64,000 bases of DNA from Alteromonas sp. IB21 (GCF_016405965.1 NZ_JAEFCD010000001.1:194431-258430), one strand, 5' to 3'. Shown: positions 52,790 through 62,914, numbered from the stretch's first letter. A program made the numbers and translations. Notes: generated by a model not told the origin, from the letters alone.

Positions 52790-52867
52790 AATTATTACCT
52801 CTTGCTAAAAATAGTCAGTGTTAAAAACACCACTCTTGATAAATAGATTACTCTTGGTATTAGTGGT

Positions 52868-52885
52868 ATTCAATATACTTGCCAA
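52868..52885 (-). promoter_or_regulatory. Sigma-54 promoter of pspABC
   Basis: On the minus strand TTGGCAAG, four bases, TTGAAT fits the -24/-12 consensus TGGCACG-N4-TTGCW, with the GG fully kept and GA instead of GC at -12. It points toward pspA, 79 bases from its ATG, in the gap between pspA and divergent pspF, as in E. coli. Confidence 0.75.
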
Positions 52886-53009
52886 CTTTCTCCCTACGCT
52901 AACCTGCTCTTTTAAATACATTTTTTTCACACCCAAATAATACTCGTTTATCAATATATTTTGCTCTACACTATTAATTGGTCGAAATGACTAACTTTTG
53001 AGGGATTTA

Positions 53010-54131
53010 ATGAGTAGGTATCGACAACAGGATAATTTGCTTGGCCAAGCGAATAGTTTTTTAGAAGTATTAGAACAAATTTCACAGATTGCACCGCTAG
53101 ATAAGCCGGTACTCGTTATTGGCGAACGAGGCACGGGCAAGGAACTCATCGCAGCACGTTTGCATTTTTTATCTAAGCGATGGGATCAGAACTATATCAA
53201 ACTCAATTGTGCAGCACTGAATGAAAGCCTACTTGAAAGTGAACTTTTCGGCTATGAGGCGGGGGCGTTTACTGGTGCAGCCAAACGCAGAGAAGGTCGC
53301 TTTGAGGTTGCCAACAACGGCACACTCTTCTTAGATGAATTAGCTAACACATCGGGGCTTATTCAAGAAAAACTTCTACGCGTGGTTGAGTACGGTGAGT
53401 TTGAACGCGTGGGCGGCAGTAAATCTGTGAAAACTGATGTTCGACTTATTGCGGCAACTAATGAAGATTTGCCCGCGCTTGCAGAAGCGGGAGAGTTTCG
53501 TGCAGACCTTCTCGACAGACTTGCCTTCGACGTCATCACCATTCCCCCGCTTCGCGAACGTCGCGAAGACATTATGATGTTGGCTGAAAATTTCGCTATC
53601 AATATGGCACGTGAAATGGAGATGGAGTTATTTAGCGGATTTACGGAAAAAGCAAAGCGTACGCTCCTAGAGTACGACTGGCCGGGCAACATCCGAGAAC
53701 TTAAAAATGTGGTCGAACGAGCGGTATATAGAACAAATAACCCTCACTTGCCCGTACATGAAATTATTCTTGATCCATTTGAATCTGCATTTCGTCCCAA
53801 AGGCAGAGTCAAAACAAAAGACAGAGTAAAAAGCGCTGATTTACCTCAACACGATACGCAAGTTGAAACACCGATAACAAGCGGTGTTGGTGAAAAAGCT
53901 GACGTTACTCTTCAGGCACCGACTAATCAGCAAGAAATTGTCGAATATCCCATAGATTTGAAAGAACGCTCTCAACAATATGAGATAGATATGATAAAAC
54001 AGGCTCTTGCTGACAGTCAGTTTAACCAAAAGAAAACGGCTGAAAAATTGAGCCTGACGTACCATCAGTTACGAGGGTATCTCAAAAAATATAACTTATT
54101 AGATTCTTCCGCTGAAAACGTCGAGGCGTAA
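53010..54131 (+). CDS. pspF: Psp operon activator PspF (sigma-54 enhancer-binding)
   Basis: A 373-residue AAA+ activator without an N-terminal sensor domain. Walker A GERGTGKELIAARLH (about residues 40-54), the sigma-54 contact loop GAFTGA in YEAGAFTGAAKRREGRF, Walker B GTLFLDELAN and a C-terminal Fis-type helix-turn-helix (NQKKTAEKLSLTYHQLRGYL). It drives pspABC from the sigma-54 promoter and is held by PspA. E. coli PspF is 325 residues; here a linker of about 80 residues between ATPase and DNA-binding part is longer and polar. The start at 53010 has AGGGA five bases upstream; a TTG four codons earlier is rejected. It precedes sapA by three bases. Confidence 0.95.
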   Translation: MSRYRQQDNLLGQANSFLEVLEQISQIAPLDKPVLVIGERGTGKELIAARLHFLSKRWDQNYIKLNCAALNESLLESELFGYEAGAFTGAAKRREGRFEVANNGTLFLDELANTSGLIQEKLLRVVEYGEFERVGGSKSVKTDVRLIAATNEDLPALAEAGEFRADLLDRLAFDVITIPPLRERREDIMMLAENFAINMAREMEMELFSGFTEKAKRTLLEYDWPGNIRELKNVVERAVYRTNNPHLPVHEIILDPFESAFRPKGRVKTKDRVKSADLPQHDTQVETPITSGVGEKADVTLQAPTNQQEIVEYPIDLKERSQQYEIDMIKQALADSQFNQKKTAEKLSLTYHQLRGYLKKYNLLDSSAENVEA

Positions 54132-54134
54132 AGC

Positions 54135-55874
54135 ATGTCCTATGGTTTGGTAAAGCGTTTGTCATTATGTTTGTGCACGGCGCTTGTTGTTGCATCTTGC
54201 GCTAAACAGAATAAACAAGCGTTTTACAATACGGGGATTATTTACTGCTCGGAAAGCAATCCAGTTACATTTAACCCTCAATTAGATACCTCAAGCACAA
54301 CATCAGATGCGTCGTCCCATCAACTCTATGACAGACTACTCGACTTTGACCCTGAGACGGGTCGAATAGTGCCAAGTTTAGCAAGTAGTTGGTTAGTGAC
54401 TAATGACGGTCTGACTTACGCATTTCAGCTCAGAAAAGATGTGTGGTTTCACAACACTGAATACTTCACGCCAACGAGAAACTTTAACGCTGATGACGTT
54501 ATTTTTAGTATAGATAGATGGAGGCTCACGTCTCACCCTTATCACTATATATCAGGTGGACGCTATCCTTACTTCGAAAGCATAGGCCTTGCGCAAAATA
54601 TTGCGGCGGTGGAGCGCATTAATGGTTATCGGGTAGAGATAACGCTGAAACGGCGAGACAGTTCTTTTTTGGCCAACTTAGCCACTGATTTTGCGGTAAT
54701 CCTTTCAGAGGAATATGCGAGTCAACTATCGCAAGCCGGCAAACCAAGTAAAATTGATGAACTTCCTGTTGGTACTGGCCCATTTAAATTTGAAAGCTAT
54801 CGAAAAGATCACTTCATAAAGTACCGCCGTCACGAAAATTATTGGCGTTTGTCTTTGTCAGCAGAAGAAAATGACAACGGTTATGATCAAGATAATGCTG
54901 AAGATAGCAAAGAATCTGAGAATGCCTCAAAATTAGCAATTGCTATCAATCAGTCAGATGAGAGCGAACATTCGGCCGTAGAGCAGCTTATTTTTGATAT
55001 CACGCCACGAAGCTCACTTAGACTGGCTAAGTTAATGACAGGTGAGTGTGATGCCACCGCGTTTCCAGCGCAAACCGAGCTTGAAGTCATTCGAGCAAAA
55101 GAAGACCTAATACTTGCAGAGAAGCCGGGCTTAAATATCGGATTTTGGGCGTTTAATACCCAACGACCTCCTTTCAACAACCCAGATGTAAGACGTGCTC
55201 TAGCAGCGGCCATCGATAAAAATACCTTGTTAGAGGCTGTTTACTTTGACAGCGCTATTCGGGCGAAGACCCTATTACCCGCTGCAAGCTGGGCATTTCA
55301 AAATGATGCTGACGACACGGCTTATAACCCAGTATTAGCGCGTAAACTGCTCGCTGACGCTGGAATAAAACCTGGCTTTTCAATGACGATTTGGGCCATG
55401 CCGGTTGAGCGCGCATATAATCCGAATGCAACGAAAATGGCGGAGCTTATTCAACGATACCTAAGAGATGTCGGCGTTGAAGCGACAATTGTGAGTTATG
55501 ATTGGACAACGTTCAGGCGACACTTACGCGAAGGGTTACACGACTCTGTGTTAATAGGTTGGTCTGCAGACAATGGTGATCCTGATAACTTCTATCGCCC
55601 ATTATTGAGCTGCGGCGCTATCCCCTCTGGCACAAACAGAGCCATGTGGTGTAACCAAGATTATGATAGATTAATTAACGATGCGCTTAAGACTGATGAT
55701 ATCGAAGCGCGCAGAGCCATTTATCGACAAGTAAACCGACTGCTATATGAACGTTTACCGCTGGTGCCCATCGCCCATGCCTATCGCTATCAAGCGTATA
55801 GAAGCGAATTGGAAGGCTTAACTATAAACCCCTTTGGCGGCGTACGCTTTGGTGGAGTAGAAAAAACACTGTGA
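54135..55874 (+). CDS. sapA: Peptide ABC transporter substrate-binding lipoprotein SapA
   Basis: A 579-residue family 5 solute-binding protein. A lipoprotein signal (VVASCAKQ, Cys near residue 22) anchors it to the membrane in the periplasm. Family marks are GIIYCSESNPVTFNPQLDTS after the anchor, YAFQLRKDVWFHN, GTGPFKF and the final EGLTINPFGGVRF. An acidic insertion of about 35 residues (EENDNGYDQDNAEDSKESEN, near residues 250-275) is unusual. SapA binds peptides or heme for uptake and is linked to antimicrobial peptide resistance. It begins three bases after pspF and overlaps sapB by four. Confidence 0.92.
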   Translation: MSYGLVKRLSLCLCTALVVASCAKQNKQAFYNTGIIYCSESNPVTFNPQLDTSSTTSDASSHQLYDRLLDFDPETGRIVPSLASSWLVTNDGLTYAFQLRKDVWFHNTEYFTPTRNFNADDVIFSIDRWRLTSHPYHYISGGRYPYFESIGLAQNIAAVERINGYRVEITLKRRDSSFLANLATDFAVILSEEYASQLSQAGKPSKIDELPVGTGPFKFESYRKDHFIKYRRHENYWRLSLSAEENDNGYDQDNAEDSKESENASKLAIAINQSDESEHSAVEQLIFDITPRSSLRLAKLMTGECDATAFPAQTELEVIRAKEDLILAEKPGLNIGFWAFNTQRPPFNNPDVRRALAAAIDKNTLLEAVYFDSAIRAKTLLPAASWAFQNDADDTAYNPVLARKLLADAGIKPGFSMTIWAMPVERAYNPNATKMAELIQRYLRDVGVEATIVSYDWTTFRRHLREGLHDSVLIGWSADNGDPDNFYRPLLSCGAIPSGTNRAMWCNQDYDRLINDALKTDDIEARRAIYRQVNRLLYERLPLVPIAHAYRYQAYRSELEGLTINPFGGVRFGGVEKTL

Positions 55875-56902
55875 CACAAATTCTCGTTAGATATTGCACG
55901 CTATTAATATTGACGCTTCTCGTGTTGACGATTATTTCGTTTTCGTTGGCCTACCTGTTTCCAGGCGACGTTTTAGAAAACCTGACAGGCCTGGTACCGC
56001 AAAATGAAATTCAGCGCGCGGCCTTGGAAAAACAGTTTAAATTAGACCAATCCTACGTACATCAGTTCTTTTATTATGTAAGCAACTTATTAACGGGGGA
56101 CTGGGGATACAGTTTTACATCAGGTCTTCCACTAAGGGATGAAGTGGGGATAGCGATGCCAGCCACAATAGAGTTGGCAACATACGCAATGCTGATGGCA
56201 TTATTTGTTGGTATCCCGATGGGATATTACGCGGGGATCCGTTGTTACTCGACGTCAGATTATTTAATCAACAGCGCCAGTATTACGATTTATTCTTTCC
56301 CCGTTTTCTGGTTTGCTTTGCTGCTCATCCTCATATTTAGTTTACAGTTAGACGTCGCGCCATTATCCGGGCGTATCAGTCTGCTATATAACATCGAGCC
56401 CGTTTCAGGCTTTATTCTTCTTGATATATTACTGGCAGATATTGAAAACAAACCCTTGGCATTAAAAGATGCAATTTCACACTTGGCGTTACCTACCTTT
56501 GCTATTGGCGCAATTGCTACAGCCTCTATGGCTAGAATAACGAGGCGATCTGTCATTGATGTAAAACACCGCCCTTACATTGCAGCAGCCATTTCAAGAG
56601 GCCTGTCAAGCTGGCAGATATTTTTCCGCCATATTTTGCGCAATGCCTTGCTTCCAATTTTGCCTTTGATGGCGATTCAGATTACCACCCTCATAACAAA
56701 TGCTATGATCGTGGAGACCTTATTTTCCTGGCCCGGTATTGGTAATTGGCTTATTCAAGCGATTTATCAGCGGGACTACCCTGCCCTACGGATAGGAATG
56801 ATGGCCGTGTCTACCGTTGTCATTACGTTAACTATCCTTGTCGATTTGTTTAACCGAGTTATTGACCCCAGTAGAGAGAAATACGAACGTGCCACAGTTT
56901 AG
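55871..56902 (+). CDS. sapB: Peptide ABC transporter permease SapB
   Basis: A 343-residue inner membrane permease of the DppB/OppB type with six membrane segments and a large periplasmic part after the first. The LTGDWGYSFTSG stretch and the EAA loop AAAISRGLSSWQIFFRHILRNALLP (about residues 235-260) identify the family. The GTG start overlaps the sapA stop. It forms the transmembrane pore with SapC. Confidence 0.92.
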   Translation: MTQILVRYCTLLILTLLVLTIISFSLAYLFPGDVLENLTGLVPQNEIQRAALEKQFKLDQSYVHQFFYYVSNLLTGDWGYSFTSGLPLRDEVGIAMPATIELATYAMLMALFVGIPMGYYAGIRCYSTSDYLINSASITIYSFPVFWFALLLILIFSLQLDVAPLSGRISLLYNIEPVSGFILLDILLADIENKPLALKDAISHLALPTFAIGAIATASMARITRRSVIDVKHRPYIAAAISRGLSSWQIFFRHILRNALLPILPLMAIQITTLITNAMIVETLFSWPGIGNWLIQAIYQRDYPALRIGMMAVSTVVITLTILVDLFNRVIDPSREKYERATV

Positions 56903-57782
56903 TTTATACGACGAAGAGTTCCACCCGTCGCCGTGGCAGCGGACATGGGCATCATTTAGAGCCAGCCATATTTCAATGCTTGGCTTAATTCTGTTGGCCT
57001 TTTTTGTGGTATTCGCGTTGTTTGCCCCCGTTATCACGCCCTATGATGCACTAGAGCAGAACATCGATGGTCTACTAATACCGCCTAGTTGGATGGCCAA
57101 CGGTTCGATTTCTTATCTGTTTGGTACAGACGCACTTGGGCGTGACCTGTTTACACGCATCATATATGGCTGTCGTGTAACGCTAGGGTCGGCATTCATT
57201 ACCGTTGTGCTCGCCATGTTAGTAGGGGTTAGTCTGGGCGCTTTCGCTGGTATGCTACGAGGTGTGCGCTCGAGCGTAGCCAACCACCTTCTAGATGCAT
57301 TGATGGCCATTCCAACACTACTGATTGCAATTATCATAGTAGCCATTTTAGGTACGGGCCTGGTCAATAGTATGTGGGCAATTACGCTGGCTCTTATTCC
57401 CCAGTTTGTCCATCACACGCGCAGCTTCGTGCGCGGCGAAATGAAGAAAGAATACATCATAGCGTCAAAACTAGATGGCGCGAGCAAATGGCAGTTGTTC
57501 GTACATTCTATTTTACCCAACATGACTGAGATGCTCGTTGTACAAGGTACGCTTGCACTTTCCATTGCGGTTATCGATATATCCGCATTAGGGTTTCTTA
57601 ATTTAGGTGCGCAATCGCCCCTTCCAGAACTAGGCGTAATTTTAGCCGATGGTTTAGATGTTACTTATCTGGCCCCGTGGAACGTTGCAGTTCCGGGTAT
57701 GGCAATATTTTTCATGGTCTTATCAATCAACATTGTGGGCGACGGATTGCGTTCTGCACTAAGAAAAAGAGTGAGTCATTAA
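56889..57782 (+). CDS. sapC: Peptide ABC transporter permease SapC
   Basis: A 297-residue permease of the DppC/OppC family. The start is the GTG at 56889 (PQFSLYDEEFHPSPWQRTW), which overlaps sapB by 14 bases and has AGAGAG upstream; the frame stays open further but inside sapB. After one helix comes LFGTDALGRDLFTRIIYGCR and the EAA loop EYIIASKLDGASKWQLFVHSILPN. Partner of SapB. Confidence 0.92.
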   Translation: MPQFSLYDEEFHPSPWQRTWASFRASHISMLGLILLAFFVVFALFAPVITPYDALEQNIDGLLIPPSWMANGSISYLFGTDALGRDLFTRIIYGCRVTLGSAFITVVLAMLVGVSLGAFAGMLRGVRSSVANHLLDALMAIPTLLIAIIIVAILGTGLVNSMWAITLALIPQFVHHTRSFVRGEMKKEYIIASKLDGASKWQLFVHSILPNMTEMLVVQGTLALSIAVIDISALGFLNLGAQSPLPELGVILADGLDVTYLAPWNVAVPGMAIFFMVLSINIVGDGLRSALRKRVSH

Positions 57783-57783
57783 T

Positions 57784-58779
57784 ATGCCGATGCTTGATAT
57801 TAAAAATCTCACGCTGGAAATGCAGAGCAGCGAAGGCACGATCAAAGCGTTAGATAAAGTAAATTTATCCGTAAGTAGCGGTGAAATTCGCGCATTAGTC
57901 GGTGAATCAGGCTCAGGTAAAAGCCTGATTGTTTCAGCCATTTGTGGCGCCCTTCCCAGTCAGTGGCATCTCACTGCAGATAGGATGAGCTGGAATGGTG
58001 AGAATTTATTGGGAATGTCAACACAACAGCGCCGTGAAGTCATGCGACGTGAGATTGCGGTAGTATTTCAAAATCCACAGGCAAGTTTAGATCCTTCCGC
58101 CACCTTAGGGGAGCAGTTAGAAGAGAGTATTCCCGATGAGTTTGTAGAGGGAGGTTGGTTTTGGCAAAGAGCACAGCAACGTAAAAAGATAGCGATCAGC
58201 ACCGTTCACAAAGTAGGGATTAAACACCACAAACATTACTTGAGTGCTTTCCCGCACCAAATTCCAGCGGATATAGGCCAGAAATTTATGATTGCCATGG
58301 CGCTGGTATCTCAGCCTAAATTGCTGATTGCTGACGACCCTACACGCGGTATGGAGCCGACGACTAAAACGCAAATCTTGAAGCTTTTTACACGGCTGAA
58401 CCAAACCCGTTCGCTGTCCATATTGTTTGTTAGTCATGACTTATTAGCCATTGCCAGTATGTCTCACTCAATGACGGTTCTTTATGCGGGCCAAACGGTA
58501 GAATCGGGAAAAATGAAACACATTAAAAAACGCCCGCTTCATCCTTACACTAAAGCGTTACTCGACAGCGCTCCGAGTTTCAGGAAAGACTTACCGCCAA
58601 AATCGCTTTTGCCTACGTTGAATGGCTCAATTCCTACACTTCAACATTTACCTATTGGCTGTAGATTAGGCCCTCGCTGTCCTCGCGCGCAGAGGGCATG
58701 CGTTCAAACACCCGCCGTGCGAAGAATTCATGATCATAACTATAGCTGCCATTATCCGCTGCATATGGAGAAGCTGTGA
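57784..58779 (+). CDS. sapD: Peptide ABC transporter ATPase SapD
   Basis: A 331-residue ABC ATPase of the DppD/OppD type. Walker A is GESGSGKSLI (about residues 40-49), Q-loop FQNPQASLDP, and Walker B LLIADDPTRGMEPTTK with the H-loop VSHDL. The usual LSGGQ signature is replaced by IPADIGQKF, as in other SapD proteins, and the C-terminal oligopeptide domain with cysteines (CRLGPRCPRAQRACVQTP) is present. It starts one base after sapC and overlaps sapF. Confidence 0.92.
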   Translation: MPMLDIKNLTLEMQSSEGTIKALDKVNLSVSSGEIRALVGESGSGKSLIVSAICGALPSQWHLTADRMSWNGENLLGMSTQQRREVMRREIAVVFQNPQASLDPSATLGEQLEESIPDEFVEGGWFWQRAQQRKKIAISTVHKVGIKHHKHYLSAFPHQIPADIGQKFMIAMALVSQPKLLIADDPTRGMEPTTKTQILKLFTRLNQTRSLSILFVSHDLLAIASMSHSMTVLYAGQTVESGKMKHIKKRPLHPYTKALLDSAPSFRKDLPPKSLLPTLNGSIPTLQHLPIGCRLGPRCPRAQRACVQTPAVRRIHDHNYSCHYPLHMEKL

Positions 58780-59579
58780 TGGATATTATGGAGGTCAGAA
58801 ATCTCACTTTTGTTCACAACGAGAAAAAGCGCTGGTTAAAACGCCCAGAAGTGTTTCAACTCGGACCCGTAAACCTGAGTGTAAAGCGCGGAGAAACAAT
58901 CGCTATTATTGGGGAAAACCGCTCTGGAAAATCGCTGCTTGCAAAACTCTTGGTTGGCGCCTTACCCGCTGATGCTGGTGAAATTGAAATTAATACGCAC
59001 AAGTATTTGGCAAAGTATCAGTCGACAGGTAATAAGCAAAAACGTACCCACGATATTCGAATGATCTTGCAACATAGCAGTGAATCCATGAACCCTGCGG
59101 TGCCCGTAGGAAAAATTTTAGATGAACCCTTGCGACTAAACACCGGGCTATCTGAAGCAGAACGCAAACCAATCATAGAAGACATGTTGGTAAAAGTGGG
59201 ACTGCTAAGGGAACATTATTATTTTTACCGCCACATGCTGTCCGATGGACAACAGCAAAGGGTTGCCCTTGCCAGAGCCATTGTATTAAAACCCAAAGTG
59301 TTAGTTGCCGATGAGCCCTTTGCAGCGCTTGATCCCTCAATTCGCTCTCAAACAGTAAACTTGATTTTGCAGCTTCAACAAGAACTCGGTCTAGCTTTCG
59401 TATTTATAAGCCACAACCTTGGTATTGTAAGGCATATCGCAGATAGAGTTATTGTAATGGAGAATGGGGAAATTGTAGAAGAAGGTAAAACAGAAACCAT
59501 CTTTAGATGGCCTCAGCATATTCGCACTAAGAAATTAGTTACGGCCTATCAGTCTCTTGTTCCTCAACAGACTATTTGA
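58779..59579 (+). CDS. sapF: Peptide ABC transporter ATPase SapF
   Basis: A 266-residue ABC ATPase of the DppF/OppF type without the C-terminal cysteine domain. Walker A is GENRSGKSLLAKLL, the signature is LSDGQQQRVALARA and Walker B VLVADEPFAALDPSIR, then SHNLGIVRHIAD. The start at 58779 (ATG) has GGAG eight bases before it. Last gene of sapABCDF, followed by a terminator. Confidence 0.92.
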   Translation: MDIMEVRNLTFVHNEKKRWLKRPEVFQLGPVNLSVKRGETIAIIGENRSGKSLLAKLLVGALPADAGEIEINTHKYLAKYQSTGNKQKRTHDIRMILQHSSESMNPAVPVGKILDEPLRLNTGLSEAERKPIIEDMLVKVGLLREHYYFYRHMLSDGQQQRVALARAIVLKPKVLVADEPFAALDPSIRSQTVNLILQLQQELGLAFVFISHNLGIVRHIADRVIVMENGEIVEEGKTETIFRWPQHIRTKKLVTAYQSLVPQQTI

Positions 59580-59597
59580 TAGACCTACAGAAAGAAT

Positions 59598-59622
59598 AAA
59601 GGGGCTAATGCGCCCCTTTTTA
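59598..59622. terminator. Terminator after sapF
   Basis: AAAGGGGC, TAAT, GCGCCCCTTTTT: a compact G/C stem with a T run on the plus strand and A run on the other side, 20 bases past the sapF stop. It can also serve the convergent oadB. Confidence 0.88.
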
Positions 59623-59668
59623 AGTAAGTAATATGTAAACGGCTGTTTTGCTTTAATCCTGTTTCTAT

Positions 59669-60799
59669 CTAGCCTACTAGCGCCAGTAAGATTCCTGCAG
59701 CTACGGCACTCCCCAATACACCGGCCACATTGGGGCCCATTGCATGCATTAATAAGAAGTTGTGAGGGTTGGCCTCTAAGCCAACTTTATTAACCACCCG
59801 AGCAGCCATAGGCACCGCAGATACACCTGCTGCGCCAATAAGTGGATTGATGCTTCCACCTGACAATTTGCTCATCAGTTTGGCCATGAGAACACCTGCA
59901 GCTGTACCGATACCAAATGCTACCGCGCCTAAACCAAGAATCCCCAACGTTTCTACTGTTAAGAAGGCCTCTGCTGAAAGCTTTGAGCCAACCGCTAACC
60001 CCAGAAATATCGTAACAGTATTGATAAGCTCGTTCTGCGCGGTTTTACTTAGCCTGTCAACAACACCGCACTCTTTCATTAAGTTTCCAAAGCAAAACAT
60101 GCCCACCAGCGGTGTAGCAGCGGGTAAGAACAAAATAGTCATAAACAGCACCGCTAAAGGAAAAATAATTTTTTCGCGCTTTGATACTGGTCGAAGCTGC
60201 CCCATTTTTATCTCGCGCTCTTCCTTCGTGGTCAATGCTTTCATAATTGGGGGCTGGATAATAGGCACTAACGCCATGTAGGAATACGCGGCCACGGCAA
60301 TGGCACCAAGTAAGTCAGGGGCTAGCCTTGAAGCTAAGAAAATCGCCGTCGGCCCATCTGCACCGCCTATAATCGCAATAGCGCTTGCATCCTTCAACGT
60401 AAACTCGAAACCAGGGATTAGGTTTAAAGCAATGGCTCCGAACAAGGTTGCAAAAATCCCAAACTGCGCAGCTGCGCCAAGTAGCAGCATCTTAGGGTTG
60501 GCAATAAGCGCACTAAAATCAGTCATCGCGCCAACGCCCATAAAGATGAGCAGGGGAAATACGCCCGTATCTATGCCGATTTTGTAGATGTAGTGCAGTA
60601 AACCACCCGCCTCTGAAAAACCTGCAATAGGGATGTTAGTGAGCAACGCCCCAAAACCTATGGGCAATAAAAGCAATGGCTCGAACTTTTTAACAATGGC
60701 TAAGTACAGTAAGCCGAAGCCTACTGCCATCATTATCAGCTGGCCAGCTTCAAAATGCGCGAGCGCGGTACTATCCCAAAGTACCATTAACTTATCCAT
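59669..60799 (-). CDS. oadB: Oxaloacetate decarboxylase beta subunit
   Basis: A 376-residue integral membrane protein that couples decarboxylation of carboxybiotin to sodium export. About nine to eleven segments; the sodium-site stretch [21 protein letters not shown] (about residues 140-160) and [13 protein letters not shown] are conserved. [30 protein letters not shown] closes the protein, as in OadB. It is three bases after oadA and the last gene of oadGAB. Confidence 0.95.
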   Translation of the reverse strand: MDKLMVLWDSTALAHFEAGQLIMMAVGFGLLYLAIVKKFEPLLLLPIGFGALLTNIPIAGFSEAGGLLHYIYKIGIDTGVFPLLIFMGVGAMTDFSALIANPKMLLLGAAAQFGIFATLFGAIALNLIPGFEFTLKDASAIAIIGGADGPTAIFLASRLAPDLLGAIAVAAYSYMALVPIIQPPIMKALTTKEEREIKMGQLRPVSKREKIIFPLAVLFMTILFLPAATPLVGMFCFGNLMKECGVVDRLSKTAQNELINTVTIFLGLAVGSKLSAEAFLTVETLGILGLGAVAFGIGTAAGVLMAKLMSKLSGGSINPLIGAAGVSAVPMAARVVNKVGLEANPHNFLLMHAMGPNVAGVLGSAVAAGILLALVG

Positions 60800-60802
60800 G
60801 TA

Positions 60803-62629
60803 TTACCCCAATAAGATTAACGGTTGACCAGTCGTTACGGCATCGCCTTCACCCACGGAAACGTCGGTGACAGTTCCAGTAAAGGCGGAGCGGATCTCTG
60901 TCTCCATCTTCATGGCTTCAAGGATCACCACCACATCGCCTTCTGATACGCTGTCACCGTTTCTTACCAAGATTTTGAACACGTTACCCGCTAGCGGTGC
61001 ATCAATAGACTGAGAAGAGGTCGCAGAGGCTGACGCTGCACTATTCGCTGGGGCTTGGGGCTGTGCTTGCGTGTTAGACCCGTCTGCAGGAGTCACGCTC
61101 GTCAAGGTACCAGAAGGCGCCACTTCAACGCGATACACTTTGCCATCAACATTTACATCATACATTTCTGACGAGGTAGACGCTTTTGCGTTTGATGTGG
61201 CTTTAACGGGCTCTGATAGATTCGAACGTGATGAATCTTGTTCGCCCGGAGCTGGTTCAAATGCATCTGGGTTACCGCGATTTTCAATAAACTTAAGACC
61301 AATTTGAGGGAACAAGGCGTAAGTAAGCACATCATCAATCTTGTCTTCTGACAGAGATAGTTGTTTTTTTTCTGCTAAAGCATCAAGTTCTTTACTAAGC
61401 GTATCAAGTTCTGGGGCAATATTATCAGCCGGACGGCATGTTATTGGCTCTGCGCCATCCAGTACCCGTTCTTGCAGAGCTTTGTTCACGGGGGCGGCAG
61501 TAGCACCGTACTCGCCTTTTAATACGCCAGCCGTTTCTTTCGTAATGCTTTTATAACGCTCACCCGTTAATACATTAAGAACAGACTGGGTACCGACTAT
61601 CTGCGATGTTGGAGTGACAAGCGGAATAAACCCCAAGTCTTCGCGCACTCGAGGAATTTCTTTTAGTACTTCCTCGAATTTATCTTCAGCGCCTTGCTCT
61701 TTAAGCTGACTTTCCATATTCGTTAACATTCCGCCTGGCACTTGTGCTAAAAGAATTCGTGCATCAACGCCTTTTAGGCTGCCTTCGAACTGACTGTATT
61801 TCTTTCTTACTTCTCTGAAATAACTAGCAATCTCTTCAAGTTCAGGAAGTGAAATACCAGTATCGCGCTCTGTACCTTCAACGATAGAGACCATAGTTTC
61901 CGTTGCACTGTGACCGTAAGTCATACTCATAGAAGATATAGCGGTATCTAACATATCAATACCCGCATCAATCGCTTTTTGGTATGTAGCTGTGCTCAGC
62001 CCCGTTGTTGCATGACACTGCATGGCAATAGGCACGCTCACTGTTTCTTTTAAACCAGTAATTAATGCTTCACATTCATAAGGCTTTAAAAGCCCTGCCA
62101 TGTCTTTTACGCAAATAGAATGTACACCTAAATCTTCAAGCTGCTTAGCCATGTCTAACCAAAGCTTAAGATTGTGAACTGGGCTAACTGTATAAGAAAT
62201 AGTGCCCTGAGCGTGTGCGCCGCTGTCTATTGTTGCCTTGATTGCTGTTTTTAAATTACGGATGTCATTCATGGCATCGAAGATCCTAAACACGTCAACG
62301 CCGCTTTCGTGGGCTCGTTCGACAAAACGTGTCACTACATCGTCGGCATAATGACGATATCCCAACAGGTTTTGACCACGCAGTAGCATTTGCTGCTTAG
62401 TGTTAGGCATAGCTGCTTTAAGTTTTCGTATACGTTCCCAAGGATCTTCGCCTAAGTAACGAATACACGCATCAAAGGTAGCGCCTCCCCATGACTCTAC
62501 CGACCAAAAGCCGGCTTTATCTAATTTTTCCGCTATAGGAAGCATATCTTCGATACGCATACGCGTAGCAAGAAGCGATTGATGGGCATCACGCAGGACC
62601 AGCTCGGTAAGGGCCAGAGGCTTTGACAT
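60803..62629 (-). CDS. oadA: Oxaloacetate decarboxylase alpha subunit
   Basis: A 608-residue biotin carboxyltransferase. The N-terminal TIM barrel begins LVLRDAHQSLLATRMRIEDM (residues 10-30), with the metal-site MQCHATTGLSTATY near residue 205; a long Ala/Ser/Thr/Pro linker (about 455-530) leads to the biotinyl domain with EAMKMETEIRSA (Lys near residue 573). It moves the carboxyl group of oxaloacetate to biotin to yield pyruvate. Sits in the cytosol and binds OadG and OadB. Follows oadG by 18 bases. Confidence 0.96.
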   Translation of the reverse strand: MSKPLALTELVLRDAHQSLLATRMRIEDMLPIAEKLDKAGFWSVESWGGATFDACIRYLGEDPWERIRKLKAAMPNTKQQMLLRGQNLLGYRHYADDVVTRFVERAHESGVDVFRIFDAMNDIRNLKTAIKATIDSGAHAQGTISYTVSPVHNLKLWLDMAKQLEDLGVHSICVKDMAGLLKPYECEALITGLKETVSVPIAMQCHATTGLSTATYQKAIDAGIDMLDTAISSMSMTYGHSATETMVSIVEGTERDTGISLPELEEIASYFREVRKKYSQFEGSLKGVDARILLAQVPGGMLTNMESQLKEQGAEDKFEEVLKEIPRVREDLGFIPLVTPTSQIVGTQSVLNVLTGERYKSITKETAGVLKGEYGATAAPVNKALQERVLDGAEPITCRPADNIAPELDTLSKELDALAEKKQLSLSEDKIDDVLTYALFPQIGLKFIENRGNPDAFEPAPGEQDSSRSNLSEPVKATSNAKASTSSEMYDVNVDGKVYRVEVAPSGTLTSVTPADGSNTQAQPQAPANSAASASATSSQSIDAPLAGNVFKILVRNGDSVSEGDVVVILEAMKMETEIRSAFTGTVTDVSVGEGDAVTTGQPLILLG

Positions 62630-62647
62630 GGTAACTCCTGATTAGGC

Positions 62648-62914
62648 TTATTTTTTTGAATTATGACGATGGGTATGGATGGCTGCGGAAATAGCTGCGA
62701 TAACATTTCCGTCTATTCCAGGTTGTACCGCTTGATTGTTTCTTTTTACGTTGACCGCGGGCTCTTCAATATCACCGGGGAAAGCTTCGCAAAAGCGTGC
62801 GATTAAGTGTATACCTACGATAAGAAGCCCGAGAAATGAAAAAACAAACACCATTCCAATAAGCATTAATGAGCCCGCTTCAAGAAGCAAGCTACCGACG
62901 GATCCCGAATTCAT
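62648..62914 (-). CDS. oadG: Oxaloacetate decarboxylase gamma subunit
   Basis: An 88-residue protein with one N-terminal membrane helix (SLMLIGMVFVFSFLGLLIVG, about residues 15-34) and a short polar tail ending in a His-rich stretch (HTHRH) that in this family binds zinc. It assembles the alpha and beta subunits. The start at 62914 is preferred because AGGA lies seven bases upstream; the frame continues to 62995 with unlikely coding. First gene of oadGAB. Confidence 0.9.
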   Translation of the reverse strand: MNSGSVGSLLLEAGSLMLIGMVFVFSFLGLLIVGIHLIARFCEAFPGDIEEPAVNVKRNNQAVQPGIDGNVIAAISAAIHTHRHNSKK

